The notes beneath the pieces were generated by a model that saw only the letters and a program-made list of their open reading frames with translations, did no database searches and was not told the origin of the DNA. This document shows, piece after piece, positions 9,654 to 18,422 of a DNA stretch of 64,000 nucleotides (positions within the stretch are counted from its first letter, which is position 1; the number at the start of each line of letters is the position of its first letter). The position numbers and the translations under genes were made by a program. Source of the stretch: Gottfriedia acidiceleris (GTDB taxonomy: Bacteria > Bacillota > Bacilli > Bacillales > Bacillaceae_G); NCBI RefSeq assembly GCF_004138285.1, contig NZ_SCFN01000001.1, positions 496,001 to 560,000 of the forward strand, given 5' to 3'.

Positions 9654-10732
9654 AAAAATATCTTCTATTTTTTATTATTTGTATTGCATTATCTTTAAAT
9701 GGATGTGCACTTGTTCCGTCTGCGAATGTTAATGAACTAAATATTATTGAAGCAGCTGGGTTCGACCTTCCAAAACCGAAACAACTGAAAGGGACTGTTG
9801 TTTTCCCTGTGTTTCGACCATCTGGACAGATCGAATTTAAAGTGTCTTCTGCAAATGGAGAATCAATAAAAAAAGTAAGGGAAAGATTAGATAGTCAAAT
9901 GAGGTATCGGCTAATGGCAGGTCAGATGCGGGTTGTAACATTTAGTATGGACTTAGCCAAAAAAGGTTTTTTTCGCATTGTTGATACGTTTAATCGGGAC
10001 CCGGCCGTAGGGAATATCATACAATTAGCTATAGTTGATGGTGAAACAAGTGATTTACTTTCATTAAAACAATATAAAGATGAAAACATAGCTTTATATC
10101 TTTACGATCTCCTTGTACACAATTCAGAGACTGGACCTTTTCCCTACACCGATTTCTCAACGTTTGTCTATCAATATTTTGAAGTAGGGCAGGATCCGTA
10201 TTTACCGGTATTAAAAATAGTGAATGACAAGATTAAATTAAATGGCATTGCAACTTTCAAAAGAGATAAACTCATAACAATTATTCCATGGAAATATGCT
10301 TTCATTTTTAAAGGGATGAAAGAAAATTATAAACAAGGTTTACATCAGTTCAAAATTGATGGAGATTATGTAGCAATCGATAATATAAAATCTAAAAGTA
10401 AATATGATATCAAAATAAAAAAAGGAAAACCAGAGTTTATAGTTCATTTGAAGATGAATGCTAGAATTCAAGAATATACTGGTGATAAACCAATCGTATT
10501 TCCAAAGCATATTAAAGAAATAAGAAAAGCAATTGAGAGGGATATTGAAAAAAATGCACAGGAGCTTATTTCACTCCTTCAAAAAAATAATGTAGATCCA
10601 ATTGGTTTCGGCTCAAAATTAGAAGCACATCAAAGGGACTTTGATGGGAAAAAATGGAGGAAACAGTATTCTAGTGCAAAAATTAAAGTAAAGGTTAATT
10701 TAGATATACTTCATACTGGAATCGTTGAATAG
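9650..10732 (+). CDS. Ger(x)C family germination lipoprotein
   Basis: 360 residues. N-terminal signal with lipobox L-N-G-C at about residue 20 marks a lipoprotein anchored on the outer face of the inner spore membrane. The remainder matches Ger(x)C proteins: IIEAAGFDLPK early, and a C-terminal domain ending in ..WRKQYSSAKIKVKVNLDILHTG. It overlaps gerB by 4 bp, indicating translational coupling. A terminator follows at 10788-10831, closing the operon. Confidence 0.94.
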   Translation: MKKYLLFFIICIALSLNGCALVPSANVNELNIIEAAGFDLPKPKQLKGTVVFPVFRPSGQIEFKVSSANGESIKKVRERLDSQMRYRLMAGQMRVVTFSMDLAKKGFFRIVDTFNRDPAVGNIIQLAIVDGETSDLLSLKQYKDENIALYLYDLLVHNSETGPFPYTDFSTFVYQYFEVGQDPYLPVLKIVNDKIKLNGIATFKRDKLITIIPWKYAFIFKGMKENYKQGLHQFKIDGDYVAIDNIKSKSKYDIKIKKGKPEFIVHLKMNARIQEYTGDKPIVFPKHIKEIRKAIERDIEKNAQELISLLQKNNVDPIGFGSKLEAHQRDFDGKKWRKQYSSAKIKVKVNLDILHTGIVE

Positions 10733-10787
10733 TCTTTAGCATGAAGGCACAAAAAGGACTATTAAAAAGTAAATATAATTAAAAAGG

Positions 10788-10831
10788 GGACGTCTGGAGG
10801 TCATATGTTGACTGAAAGACGCCTATTTTTT
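10788..10831 (+). terminator. Terminator of the ger operon
   Basis: GGaCGTCT pairs with AGACGCC (one bulged A) around an inner GTCA/TGAC stem, followed by TATTTTTTAT. Moderately strong. Confidence 0.6.
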
Positions 10832-10863
10832 ATATCGTCCATATTCAAAAAAGCGTATGTAAA

Positions 10864-10873
10864 TTGTATACAA
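10864..10873. promoter_or_regulatory. Second TTGTATACAA palindrome, before the GGDEF gene
   Basis: Identical to the palindrome at 5931-5940 near the GntR genes. It lies about 130 bp upstream of the frameshifted GGDEF gene, so one of those GntR proteins may also regulate this gene (inference). Confidence 0.35.
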
Positions 10874-11005
10874 AATGTGTTTTGAGTATGTTAATATAAT
10901 ATTGCGGAAAAATAAACTATATTAATAAAGCAAAAATGAATTGCGAAAAAGTCTAACATTTTCAAAAAAATTCATATTTATTTTAAGGTAATTCCTGGAG
11001 GGATT

Positions 11006-12119
11006 ATGCTTTTTAAAAATATTTTTATAACCCTTACAATCATCATTAGTTTTTTCTATTTAACATCCTCCATCTTATGGGGAGAAGCAAGAAAAAGGTT
11101 TGCAGGAAAATCGATATTACAAGAATTTTTTATCGGTGTTCTATTAAGTGTATTAACGATTTTATTAATTAATTTCCCGATTGTCACAGATCTTGGAATG
11201 AATATTCAAATTAAAACGCTAGGAATGGAAATTGCAGCAATCTTTTTTGGTAATATTACTTTAGTTACAATTTTTTTCTTCGATATTATTGGGTTTTATT
11301 TTATAAATGGATTTAACTTTATTTACCTAATAGATGCGGCATTGCTATTGTTTATCTTATTTTTTGGTTTCTTTATGAATTATCAAAAATGGGATGAAAA
11401 GAAAAGTATTCTAATTTTGACTCCTTTGATCATTTTGATTAAATGTTTTGGTTTTTATTTAATCGATAAATGGATGCTAAGACCTATTGGTGACATTGTA
11501 GTAGGAAGGTTATTCCAAACGATTGGATATTGGATCTTAATGTTTATTCCAGCATTATTATTAAGTTACTTTATAGCCTATCAAACACGTAATACAGAAA
11601 TAAAGTTAAAGAAAATGGAAAATCGCAAATGTTGACAGTCTAACCGGACTATATAACCGTAGATACTTTGAAAAACAACTTTTAAATGGATGTTCCAAAT
11701 CCTATGAAACATCAATACCAATGACATTATTAATGATTGACGTGGATTATTTTAAAAAATATAACGATTTATATGGTCACCCAAAAGGTGATGAATGCCT
11801 AAGAAAAGTAGCAACAAGTTTGCAATTAGAGACGACTAGCTCATCAGGTATTGTTGCACGGTATGGAGGAGAGGAATTCTCAATTCTGTTACCGAAAGCT
11901 GATCTGAATGATGCAATTAAAATAGGTAATCGATTATGTAAAAATATAAAAAAATTAAAGATTGAACATGAGCAATCTGAGAAAAAAATGGTTACATTGA
12001 GTATTGGTGTAGCATCATTGATTGCTGAAACTGAACAAGATTACTTAAAATTAGTTAAGCAAGCTGATCAGGCATTATACAAGTCGAAGCATAATGGAAG
12101 AGATCAAGTGAGTTGCTAA
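11006..12119 (+). pseudogene. Membrane-bound diguanylate cyclase (GGDEF), frameshifted
   Basis: Two frames together give one protein. The first part (11006-11635) encodes about six membrane segments resembling a 5TM-LYT-type sensor and stops at MENRKC. From 11622 another frame continues with KIANVDSLTGLYNRRYFEK, the invariant opening of GGDEF domains, through VDYFKKYNDLYGH, the active-site GGEEF, and a normal end at 12119. The break falls at a run of four A residues near 11619-11622, so one inserted or two lost A bases explain it. Without repair the domain from the ATG at 11721 lacks its first 32 residues. Either a real pseudogene or an assembly error at the A run. Confidence 0.88.
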
Positions 12120-12140
12120 AATATGGAATATTGTTAAATG

Positions 12141-12190
12141 AAAAAACATCTATTAATCACTTTTGAAAAAGGTGATTTAAGATGTTTTTT
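12141..12190. terminator. Bidirectional terminator between GGDEF pseudogene and HTH gene
   Basis: AAAAAACATCT and AGATGTTTTTT form the outer stem, with AATCAC/GGTGATT pairing inside. It separates two convergent transcription units. Confidence 0.88.
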
Positions 12191-12205
12191 ATTTATTTTG
12201 CTGCT

Positions 12206-12700
12206 TTATTTTATTAGTGGATTTAAATTAAAATGGTTCAATGCTTCGTTGACTAAATCGATATCATAAATGTTCTTCTCTAAGAAAAATCTTATTACTA
12301 AATCATTTGAATCGCTGTCTGATAATGTATAGCCAGCAGAACTTAAGAGTTCGCTGGTTTCAATTTTATCTAGTTCAAGTGCTAGTGATAAAGCAATTAT
12401 TGTATTTTTCTTTGGATGGTAATTAGGAATGGAGCGGATTTTTGAAAAGTGTTTTCGGTCAATTCCCGCCTTTTTATAGATTAATGGGTCACTGACATTT
12501 TTTTTATCAATAAAGTTAAATAAGAGCTCTCTAAATGTTGGTTTCAGTTTATTTTTAATAAATGCTTCAATCTCTAAATTTTCTAAAGGCTCAGCAGCAT
12601 ACATTTCATTCTTACTAAAATGTAATTCTTCTATTTTTACTTCATCTAAATGGCGTTTTACATATATTTGTAATTCAATCAAGAATTCTTGGCTAAGCAT
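12206..12700 (-). CDS. HTH-like domain protein divergent to a vWA gene
   Basis: 164 residues. The C-terminal half (YKKAGIDRKHFSKIRSIPNYHPKKNTIIALSLALELDKIETSELLSSAGYTL) is a conserved helical, Cro/XRE-like domain that I recall at the end of some macro-domain proteins and next to vWA genes in Bacillota; that recollection is not verified here. The N-terminal 80 residues are charged and I do not recognise them. It shares a 98-bp promoter region with the divergent vWA gene. It may be a regulator or a partner of the vWA protein. Confidence 0.65.
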   Translation of the reverse strand: MLSQEFLIELQIYVKRHLDEVKIEELHFSKNEMYAAEPLENLEIEAFIKNKLKPTFRELLFNFIDKKNVSDPLIYKKAGIDRKHFSKIRSIPNYHPKKNTIIALSLALELDKIETSELLSSAGYTLSDSDSNDLVIRFFLEKNIYDIDLVNEALNHFNLNPLIK

Positions 12701-12798
12701 TTTTAAAATCCCCCTTTCAAAATGTCTCTTTCAAGGCGACCTATCTACTAATTAATTCAGTTACTATTATAACATCAAGAATGAAGGGGCTGGATTAA

Positions 12799-13380
12799 AT
12801 GAACAGTAATAAAACAGAAATTATATTTTTAATAGATAGAAGTGGTTCAATGGGTGGACTTGAAAGTGATACGATCGGTGGATTTAACGCCTTTATTAAA
12901 AAACAAAGTAGTTTTGATGGAGAAACGAATGTAACTACAGTGCTTTTTGACGATCAATATGAAGTCTTATGGACCGGGATTAATGCACATGAAGTAAAAT
13001 TAACGGATAAAGAGTATTTTGTAAGAGGCACTACTGCACTTTTAGATGCAGTAGGTAAAACCATCTTAAATGTAGGCAACAGATTGTCTTTATGTAACGA
13101 GATGGAAAGACCTGGTAAAGTCATTTTTGTTATTACTACTGATGGGTTAGAGAATGCGAGTGTTGAATTTACGTATAGTAAAGTGAAGCATCTTATCCAT
13201 CACCAACAAGAAAAGTATAAATGGGAATTTATTTTTATGGGAGCAAATATGGATGTAGCAAAAGAAGCAAGTAGCCTAGGAATTTTAAAAGAAAATGCTT
13301 ATACTTTTGAATCTTCTAATGAGGGTGTTGATCATATGTATAGTGTAATATGCGAAGCAGTGTCAGAAAAAAGGATATAA
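12799..13380 (+). CDS. von Willebrand factor A (TerY-like) domain protein
   Basis: 193 residues, essentially one cytoplasmic vWA domain. The metal-ion-dependent adhesion site is intact: DRSGSMGG near residue 13, T in RGTTAL near 85, and D in ITTDGLENAS near 117. No signal peptide or membrane segment. AAGGGGCTGG precedes the ATG. Divergent from the HTH protein; a stand-alone pair of this kind suggests protein-complex assembly or a stress/conflict function, but no function can be assigned. Confidence 0.85.
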   Translation: MNSNKTEIIFLIDRSGSMGGLESDTIGGFNAFIKKQSSFDGETNVTTVLFDDQYEVLWTGINAHEVKLTDKEYFVRGTTALLDAVGKTILNVGNRLSLCNEMERPGKVIFVITTDGLENASVEFTYSKVKHLIHHQQEKYKWEFIFMGANMDVAKEASSLGILKENAYTFESSNEGVDHMYSVICEAVSEKRI

Positions 13381-13390
13381 TTTTGATTCA

Positions 13391-13428
13391 AATCTAGTAA
13401 GCCCTTTTGACTTACTAGATTTTTTTAT
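13391..13428 (+). terminator. Terminator after vWA gene
   Basis: AATCTAGTAAG and CTTACTAGATT form an 11-bp perfect stem with a nine-base loop, followed by TTTTTT. Confidence 0.92.
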
Positions 13429-13519
13429 TGTAAATAAAAATTCTTTAATGATAAAAAAGAAGTTAGAATAATAATGTTAGAATAGGGACATAAAACATAT
13501 TTAGAGGAGAGATGTACAT

Positions 13520-13954
13520 ATGAAACAGCAAAGCTTAGATCATCACGTTAGATATCATCCAGTTTTCCACTTTTTTGGAGCACCATTAGCGTTAATCACG
13601 ATCATTGGTTCAATCGTTAACTTATGCAGCGCGATAAAAAATAGCGATCATATTTGGTTAGCAGTATTTATTTTAGTCACTTCGCTTTTATTAGTTGTTT
13701 CGTTTTTGTTAACAAGACTTTATTCCAACAAAGTGCAAGACCGTGTCATTCGAATGGAAGAAAATTTTCGTCATTTTACGCTAACTGGTAAACCGTTAAA
13801 TCCTCAATTAACAATGGGGCAAATCATTGCATTACGATTTTCAAGTGATGAGGAATTTGTAGCGTTAAGTGAAAGAGCGGTAAATGAAGGACTGAGTTCG
13901 AAAGAGATTAAACAAAATATTAAAAATTGGCGTGCGGATGAGTATCGCGTTTAA
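13520..13954 (+). CDS. DUF6526 family membrane protein
   Basis: 144 residues: two membrane segments (about 19-36 and 45-65) and a soluble helical tail with VIRMEENFRHFTLTGKPL.. and LSSKEIKQNIKNWRADEYRV, the pattern of the DUF6526 family. AGAGGAGAG precedes the ATG. Single-gene unit bounded by terminators. No known function. Confidence 0.75.
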   Translation: MKQQSLDHHVRYHPVFHFFGAPLALITIIGSIVNLCSAIKNSDHIWLAVFILVTSLLLVVSFLLTRLYSNKVQDRVIRMEENFRHFTLTGKPLNPQLTMGQIIALRFSSDEEFVALSERAVNEGLSSKEIKQNIKNWRADEYRV

Positions 13955-13963
13955 TTTTAGTTT

Positions 13964-13996
13964 AAGGACCTTACTTAGTATTGGTCCTTTTTTTAT
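13964..13996 (+). terminator. Terminator after DUF6526 gene
   Basis: AAGGACC (13964-13970) pairs with GGTCCTT (13983-13989), followed by a T-run. Confidence 0.85.
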
Positions 13997-14202
13997 GGGA
14001 AAATTTTTGGGAAAAATAAAGATGTCATTGAATTATTTGGAATATATCATTTAATATATGTAATTTTTTCGTCTTATTGTAATATTGATTTCAAAAAATG
14101 AATGGTGGAGCTCAGTACCGAATATTACGGGGAATTCAACTTGAAAAGAGGCTGAGGAAGTACCTTTTTTTACCGATAATTCCATAATTTTAGTTATATT
14201 AC

Positions 14203-14274
14203 TGTAACAAACATACCATTAAAGTAAATGATTTATCATCTCCCTGTTACTTTTTCCTGGAAAATCTATGTTAC
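14203..14274 (+). promoter_or_regulatory. Three TGTWAC half-sites upstream of the LysM-3D gene
   Basis: TGTAAC at 14203, TGTTAC at 14245 and TGTTAC at 14269. The WalR box of Bacillus is TGTWAH-N5-TGTWAH; none of the three has a good second half at the right spacing, so direct WalR control (known for YocH) is only suggested. Confidence 0.25.
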
Positions 14275-14319
14275 GATTAGTGAAAATTAGCAAATGAAGG
14301 AACATGGAGGGTAAAAGAA

Positions 14320-15192
14320 ATGCTTAAAAAAATAATGACCATTACAGCAGCTACTGTACTCTCAGTAACTGTAAGTGCTAATGTACAGGCTGCAACGATC
14401 ACAGTAAAAAAAGGGGATACCCTTTGGGACCTATCACGCACAAATAATACTACTGTAGAAAATACTAAAATGTTAAACGGTTTAACTACAGATCTTATTC
14501 ATCCTGGTGATGAACTAACCATTGCACCAGAAAAACATTATCTAGTTGAAGAAGGTAATACCTTATGGGATATTGCGAAAAATCATGATACAACAGTTTC
14601 ACAAATTAAAGAATGGAACAACTTACATACGGATCTCATTCACCCTGGATTAAATCTATTAATCTTTGAAGGCGTAAAAAATACTGTTCGATCTGAAGTT
14701 ACAAATACAAGTACTGTAACAAAAACAGAAACTACTTCAAATGTGCCGGCAGAAACAGTGTCACCAAAGACTGTAGCTGCACCGAAAGAAGAAGTATCTA
14801 CACCAAAAGAAAGTGTATCTACTCCAAAAGAAAGTGCACCTGCACCGAAAGAAGATGTATCTAAACCTAAAGAAAGTGCATCTACAACAAAAGTAACGGG
14901 CTCAAAAGTAGTTACAGTGGAAGCTACTGCATATACAGCTTCTTGTAAAGGGTGTTCCGGGGTTACTGCTACTGGAATCAACTTAATAAAGAATCCAAAT
15001 ACAAAAGTGATTTCCGTTGATCCAAATGTTATCCCACTTGGCAGTAAAGTGTATGTAGAAGGTTATGGTGAAGCAATCGCTGGAGATACTGGTGGAGCCA
15101 TTAAAGGAAAACGAATTGATGTCTTTATAGCAAATAAACAAGATGCGATTAATTTTGGAAGAAAACAAGTGAAAGTAACTATCTTAAACTAA
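14320..15192 (+). CDS. Secreted LysM-3D domain cell-wall protein (YocH-like)
   Basis: 290 residues: Sec signal peptide to about residue 24 (ANVQAA), two LysM repeats (ITVKKGDTLWDLS.. and YLVEEGNTLWDIA..), a Thr/Pro/Lys-rich linker with repeated PKE-S units (about 140-190), and a C-terminal 3D domain with VTATG, VIPLGSKVYVEGYG and the signature DTGGAIKGKRIDVF. This is the layout of YocH/YorM-type wall lytic proteins, related to lytic transglycosylases. AUG preceded by ATGGAGGG. Ends in a strong terminator shared with the convergent L,D-transpeptidase gene, itself a wall enzyme. Confidence 0.93.
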   Translation: MLKKIMTITAATVLSVTVSANVQAATITVKKGDTLWDLSRTNNTTVENTKMLNGLTTDLIHPGDELTIAPEKHYLVEEGNTLWDIAKNHDTTVSQIKEWNNLHTDLIHPGLNLLIFEGVKNTVRSEVTNTSTVTKTETTSNVPAETVSPKTVAAPKEEVSTPKESVSTPKESAPAPKEDVSKPKESASTTKVTGSKVVTVEATAYTASCKGCSGVTATGINLIKNPNTKVISVDPNVIPLGSKVYVEGYGEAIAGDTGGAIKGKRIDVFIANKQDAINFGRKQVKVTILN

Positions 15193-15239
15193 TCATAAAA
15201 AAACACTGAAACGTTACATGTTTCAGTGTTTTTTATGAT
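15192..15239. terminator. Bidirectional terminator between two wall-protein genes
   Basis: A stem of about 20 bp (15192-15212 with 15220-15239) containing ACACTGAAAC/GTTTCAGTGT with A and T tracts on both sides. Confidence 0.95.
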
Positions 15240-15247
15240 GCTATTTT

Positions 15248-16681
15248 TTAGTAGATGACTACCGGCTCATATGTGCTGAGGTTATCAAATACGGTTTTCA
15301 TTACATCAGGTGGTGTGTTGACGCAACCCCCAGATCCTGCAGTTAGATAGGCATTGCTTGACCAGTTGCTTCGCCAGCTAGCATCGTGGAAACCTTGTCC
15401 GCTGTTTGTGAATGGTGCCCAATAATCGACTTTCACTTCATAAGGCCCAAGACCAACATGGGAGCCCTTTAGGATAGATGGAGTCCGTTTATAAAGGATA
15501 TACCACACACCTTTTGATGTGTCTTCACCGGTAATGTGTTTTCCTGTAACGACACTGGTTGTGACAACCAATTTGCCATTTTTATAAAGCCAAATACGTT
15601 GCTCTGCAATCGATACTTCAGCATATGTATCGCCAATGCCATTGTTTGTGGTCGTCTTATAACCATACCCCTCATTATTCCAGCCATTTCCGAAAATATG
15701 AGTAGCAGAAATAGATTTTTCTCCTGTTTCAAAAGCCTTCTGAACTAGTGTTGATTCTTTATCGACATCTAATGCCCACCCATAGCCTTCTCCTTTAACT
15801 GAAATGACTGATCCTGAATGTGTCTTAAATGTAAAATTTTTATGTAAAGTAGATTGAGAGTTATTTACTTCAGCAATCTTGTTTTTAAGATTACTTGAGT
15901 CAATCGTAACTTTCATATCTTTTGACACAGTGGCATTTTGAATTAATTCACTCGCTTTTAAAGAATAAACTTTATCCTGAACCTTGTACTGAACTGTCCG
16001 CCCAAGTAGTTCTTGAAGTTTTTTCTTTTCACTTTTCACAATTTGATTGTCTTCTTTGATTGCTTGTATGTATACAGGGTTTAGACGGATTGTACTAGTA
16101 TATTCTTGTCCCTTATAGTCTTTTAATAGACGATCGACATCATATTGCTCACCGCTAATGCTTTTAGAGACAATAATTTTACCTTGTTTCAATTGAACAG
16201 TCGCATCTTTTGGAGCTTTTAAGCTCTTATTAAGAGTGAGAAGCTTATCATTAATCTGTTTTTTCATTGTGTGAATTTGATTTTCATCACGTTTACTCGG
16301 CACTAAAGAATAATTTTTTTCTTTTGAAGAAGGAAAAAACGTCCGCTGGCTTTTTACTATTTCTTTTATAGCCGGCAGATCATTTTCCGTAAAGCCCATC
16401 TTTGTATCTTTTCCATCCAAAATTTGCAAATCACCCACATAAACGATGTTTTTAAGTTCACTTGTTTTTAATTTTTTTAGTGCTTGCTTTGCGCTCAGTC
16501 CACCTATATTTATGCTGTTGATCTTGATTTGAGCATTAAAATGGTTAGCCTGATAGCTGAATGCAATGATGAGTGCGATAATAATAAGGATTCCAACCGT
16601 AATGAAATGCCAGGGTAAAGACCGTTTAAATGATCTTCTTTGTCGAATATTATTTCCTTTAATATTTAAAGTGCTTTCCAA
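15248..16681 (-). CDS. L,D-transpeptidase (YkuD) with N-terminal membrane anchor and peptidoglycan-binding domains
   Basis: 477 residues from a TTG at 16681, chosen because GGGAGG lies 7 bp upstream; the longer ATG at 16711 has no ribosome site. One membrane segment near 20-45, then about 290 residues of PG_binding_4-type repeats, then the YkuD catalytic domain in the last 125 residues with HDASWR and the active-site SGGCVN. Such enzymes form 3-3 peptide crosslinks or anchor proteins to the wall. Convergent with the LysM-3D gene. The catalytic motif has SGGC rather than SHGC, a common variant. Confidence 0.9.
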   Translation of the reverse strand: MESTLNIKGNNIRQRRSFKRSLPWHFITVGILIIIALIIAFSYQANHFNAQIKINSINIGGLSAKQALKKLKTSELKNIVYVGDLQILDGKDTKMGFTENDLPAIKEIVKSQRTFFPSSKEKNYSLVPSKRDENQIHTMKKQINDKLLTLNKSLKAPKDATVQLKQGKIIVSKSISGEQYDVDRLLKDYKGQEYTSTIRLNPVYIQAIKEDNQIVKSEKKKLQELLGRTVQYKVQDKVYSLKASELIQNATVSKDMKVTIDSSNLKNKIAEVNNSQSTLHKNFTFKTHSGSVISVKGEGYGWALDVDKESTLVQKAFETGEKSISATHIFGNGWNNEGYGYKTTTNNGIGDTYAEVSIAEQRIWLYKNGKLVVTTSVVTGKHITGEDTSKGVWYILYKRTPSILKGSHVGLGPYEVKVDYWAPFTNSGQGFHDASWRSNWSSNAYLTAGSGGCVNTPPDVMKTVFDNLSTYEPVVIY

Positions 16682-16711
16682 AACAATTCCTCCCATAACC
16701 AAGTAGTCCAT

Positions 16712-17168
16712 CTATCAATGTTTACTGAAATTCAGATTAGAATATTACAATTATATTACATTATTTAATTATATGTGACTATTCTACAATTTTCTACGGT
16801 CGAACTCTGTCACAATTTGTTTAGATGTAGAAATTTTTTCCTTTTTTTATTTTGAACATGCTAAGAGAAAGTATAGATTTAAAAAGTTTAAATTAATTAT
16901 GTAATGGTTTACTGGAATTCTAATAATATTTTTCTATCTATTATTGAAGAATAAGATTGTTTAATTTACGAATCTATTAATGTATTGAGTAAATAAGACT
17001 CTTTATTTATTATTCACTATATTATATTTGTATATCAAGTTTAGCAGAGTGGCTATTTCTTATAGCCTTCAAAAAGCTTTTTAACAGAGACAGAGTTGAA
17101 AATAATAGTTTACTAATGTATCATTAATAATAATCAGAATATTCCGTAAAGAAAAGAGGGACATGTAA
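16712..17168. other. AT-rich intergenic region without visible genes
   Basis: 457 bp between divergent genes. It must hold promoters for the transpeptidase (left) and the nitronate monooxygenase (right). I see no open frame with a ribosome site and no strong hairpin. The GAAAAGAGGGAC ribosome site for the right-hand gene is at its end. Confidence 0.5.
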
Positions 17169-18167
17169 ATGAGTAAACAAATTCCTGAAAAATGGTGGAG
17201 TCAACTGAGGGTGCCGGCTATTTCTGCACCTATGTTTTTAGTATCTGGTCCTGAGCTAGTAGAGGCAGCATGTTTAAATGGTGTAATTGGGTCATTTCCA
17301 GCACCGAATGCTCGCCCAATTGAGGTACTTGATCAATGGATGGGTCAATTAAATGACCAGCTTGCTTTGGCACGCGCAAATGAGCCGGAGCGTAAAATTG
17401 CACCATGGGCAATGAATATGGTCGTTCATAGCTCTTATAGCAGATTACAAGAAGAGCTTGAGCTGTTGAAAAAACATAAGCCTGAACTTGTCATTACTTC
17501 ATTAGGTTCTCCAAAAGTAGTGGTTGATATTGTACATAGTTATGGCGGACTTGTCTTTTCTGATGTTAGTGATATTAAGTTTGCTAAAAAAGCAGCAGAG
17601 GCAGGTGTAGATGGACTAATTTTAGTTTCATCAGGTGCCGGTGGTCATGCTGGAAATTTAAATGGTTTTGCGTTCGTTGATAGTGTTCGTACGTTCTGGG
17701 ACGGCATTATTGTGTTAGCAGGTGGTATTTCAACTGGTAAAAGTATATTGGCTGCACAAGCTGCGGGCGCTGATTTGGCTTATATGGGAACACGCTTCAT
17801 TGTTGCGAAGGAAAGCTTAGCAAATGATGAATACCGTCAAATGTTAGTTGATGCAACGCAAGATGATATCGTCCTGACTGATGCATTCTCTGGCGTTAAA
17901 GCGAATATGTTAATTCCTAGTATTGTGAAGGCTGGTCTTGACCCTGAAACATTGAAAAAGAAAGATAAAGTCGATTTCGATGGAATGAAAAATGAATCGA
18001 ATGCAAAGGCTTGGAAAGAAATATGGTCTGCTGGTCATGGTGTTGGGGCAATTACAAAAATCAGTTCAATTGCCGACATTATAGATGAACTGGAAGAAGA
18101 GTATAGTGAAGCTGTTAATAAACTAAATAAACATGCAGAGAAATTAAAATCAACTGTAAGTAAATAA
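17169..18167 (+). CDS. Nitronate monooxygenase-like FMN oxidoreductase
   Basis: 332 residues, a single TIM-barrel of the NPD/nitronate monooxygenase family. Visible motifs: VPAISAPMFLVSGPELV at the N-terminus, VSSGAGGHAGN (substrate-site His region), VLAGGISTGKSILAAQAAGADLAYMGTRF (FMN-phosphate binding). These enzymes oxidise alkyl nitronates, or act as NAD(P)H quinone reductases. It precedes the formate dehydrogenase gene but a long leader separates them, so co-transcription is uncertain. Confidence 0.9.
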   Translation: MSKQIPEKWWSQLRVPAISAPMFLVSGPELVEAACLNGVIGSFPAPNARPIEVLDQWMGQLNDQLALARANEPERKIAPWAMNMVVHSSYSRLQEELELLKKHKPELVITSLGSPKVVVDIVHSYGGLVFSDVSDIKFAKKAAEAGVDGLILVSSGAGGHAGNLNGFAFVDSVRTFWDGIIVLAGGISTGKSILAAQAAGADLAYMGTRFIVAKESLANDEYRQMLVDATQDDIVLTDAFSGVKANMLIPSIVKAGLDPETLKKKDKVDFDGMKNESNAKAWKEIWSAGHGVGAITKISSIADIIDELEEEYSEAVNKLNKHAEKLKSTVSK

Positions 18168-18340
18168 ATAATAATGTAAGCGTTTTACTTTCATATCGTG
18201 AATCTATTGTTTAATTATCATTTTAAGATTATAATTAATTTATTGAGATGGAATCATAGTATGGGAGATGTTATGACTCTATCAATTTAGTAAACAAAAA
18301 AATGGATTGGTATGTTAGTACGATTTGCTAATAAACTATT

Positions 18341-18399
18341 CCACCATGAAAACATTGAACCTATTTATCGGGTATGTGTATTTCATGGTGGATTTTTTT
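18341..18399 (+). promoter_or_regulatory. Terminator-like leader hairpin (candidate attenuator) before formate dehydrogenase gene
   Basis: CCACCATGAAA (18341-18351) pairs with TTTCATGGTGG (18381-18391), with an inner ACAT/ATGT and ACC/GGG stem, followed by seven Ts (18393-18399). It lies only 11 bp before the GGGGAGG ribosome site of the downstream gene, so it is a leader element, not the end of a gene. A hairpin with the same CACCAT/ATGGTG closing stem and T-run precedes mobB. Confidence 0.7.
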
Positions 18400-18422
18400 A
18401 TGTGAAAAAGGGGAGGAAAACC

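Noticed and set aside
14640-14981. Minus-strand frame in the LysM-3D gene
   Set aside because: Antisense of the PKE-S repeat linker; composition fully explained by the real gene.
18175-18188. CcpA cre site TGTAAGCGTTTTAC
   Set aside because: The last two positions of the consensus do not match, so it is at best a weak site.
18312-18422. ATG at 18312 as start of formate dehydrogenase
   Set aside because: It would translate through the leader hairpin and T-run and has no ribosome site; GTG 18423 has GGGGAGG at the right distance and begins at the ferredoxin domain.
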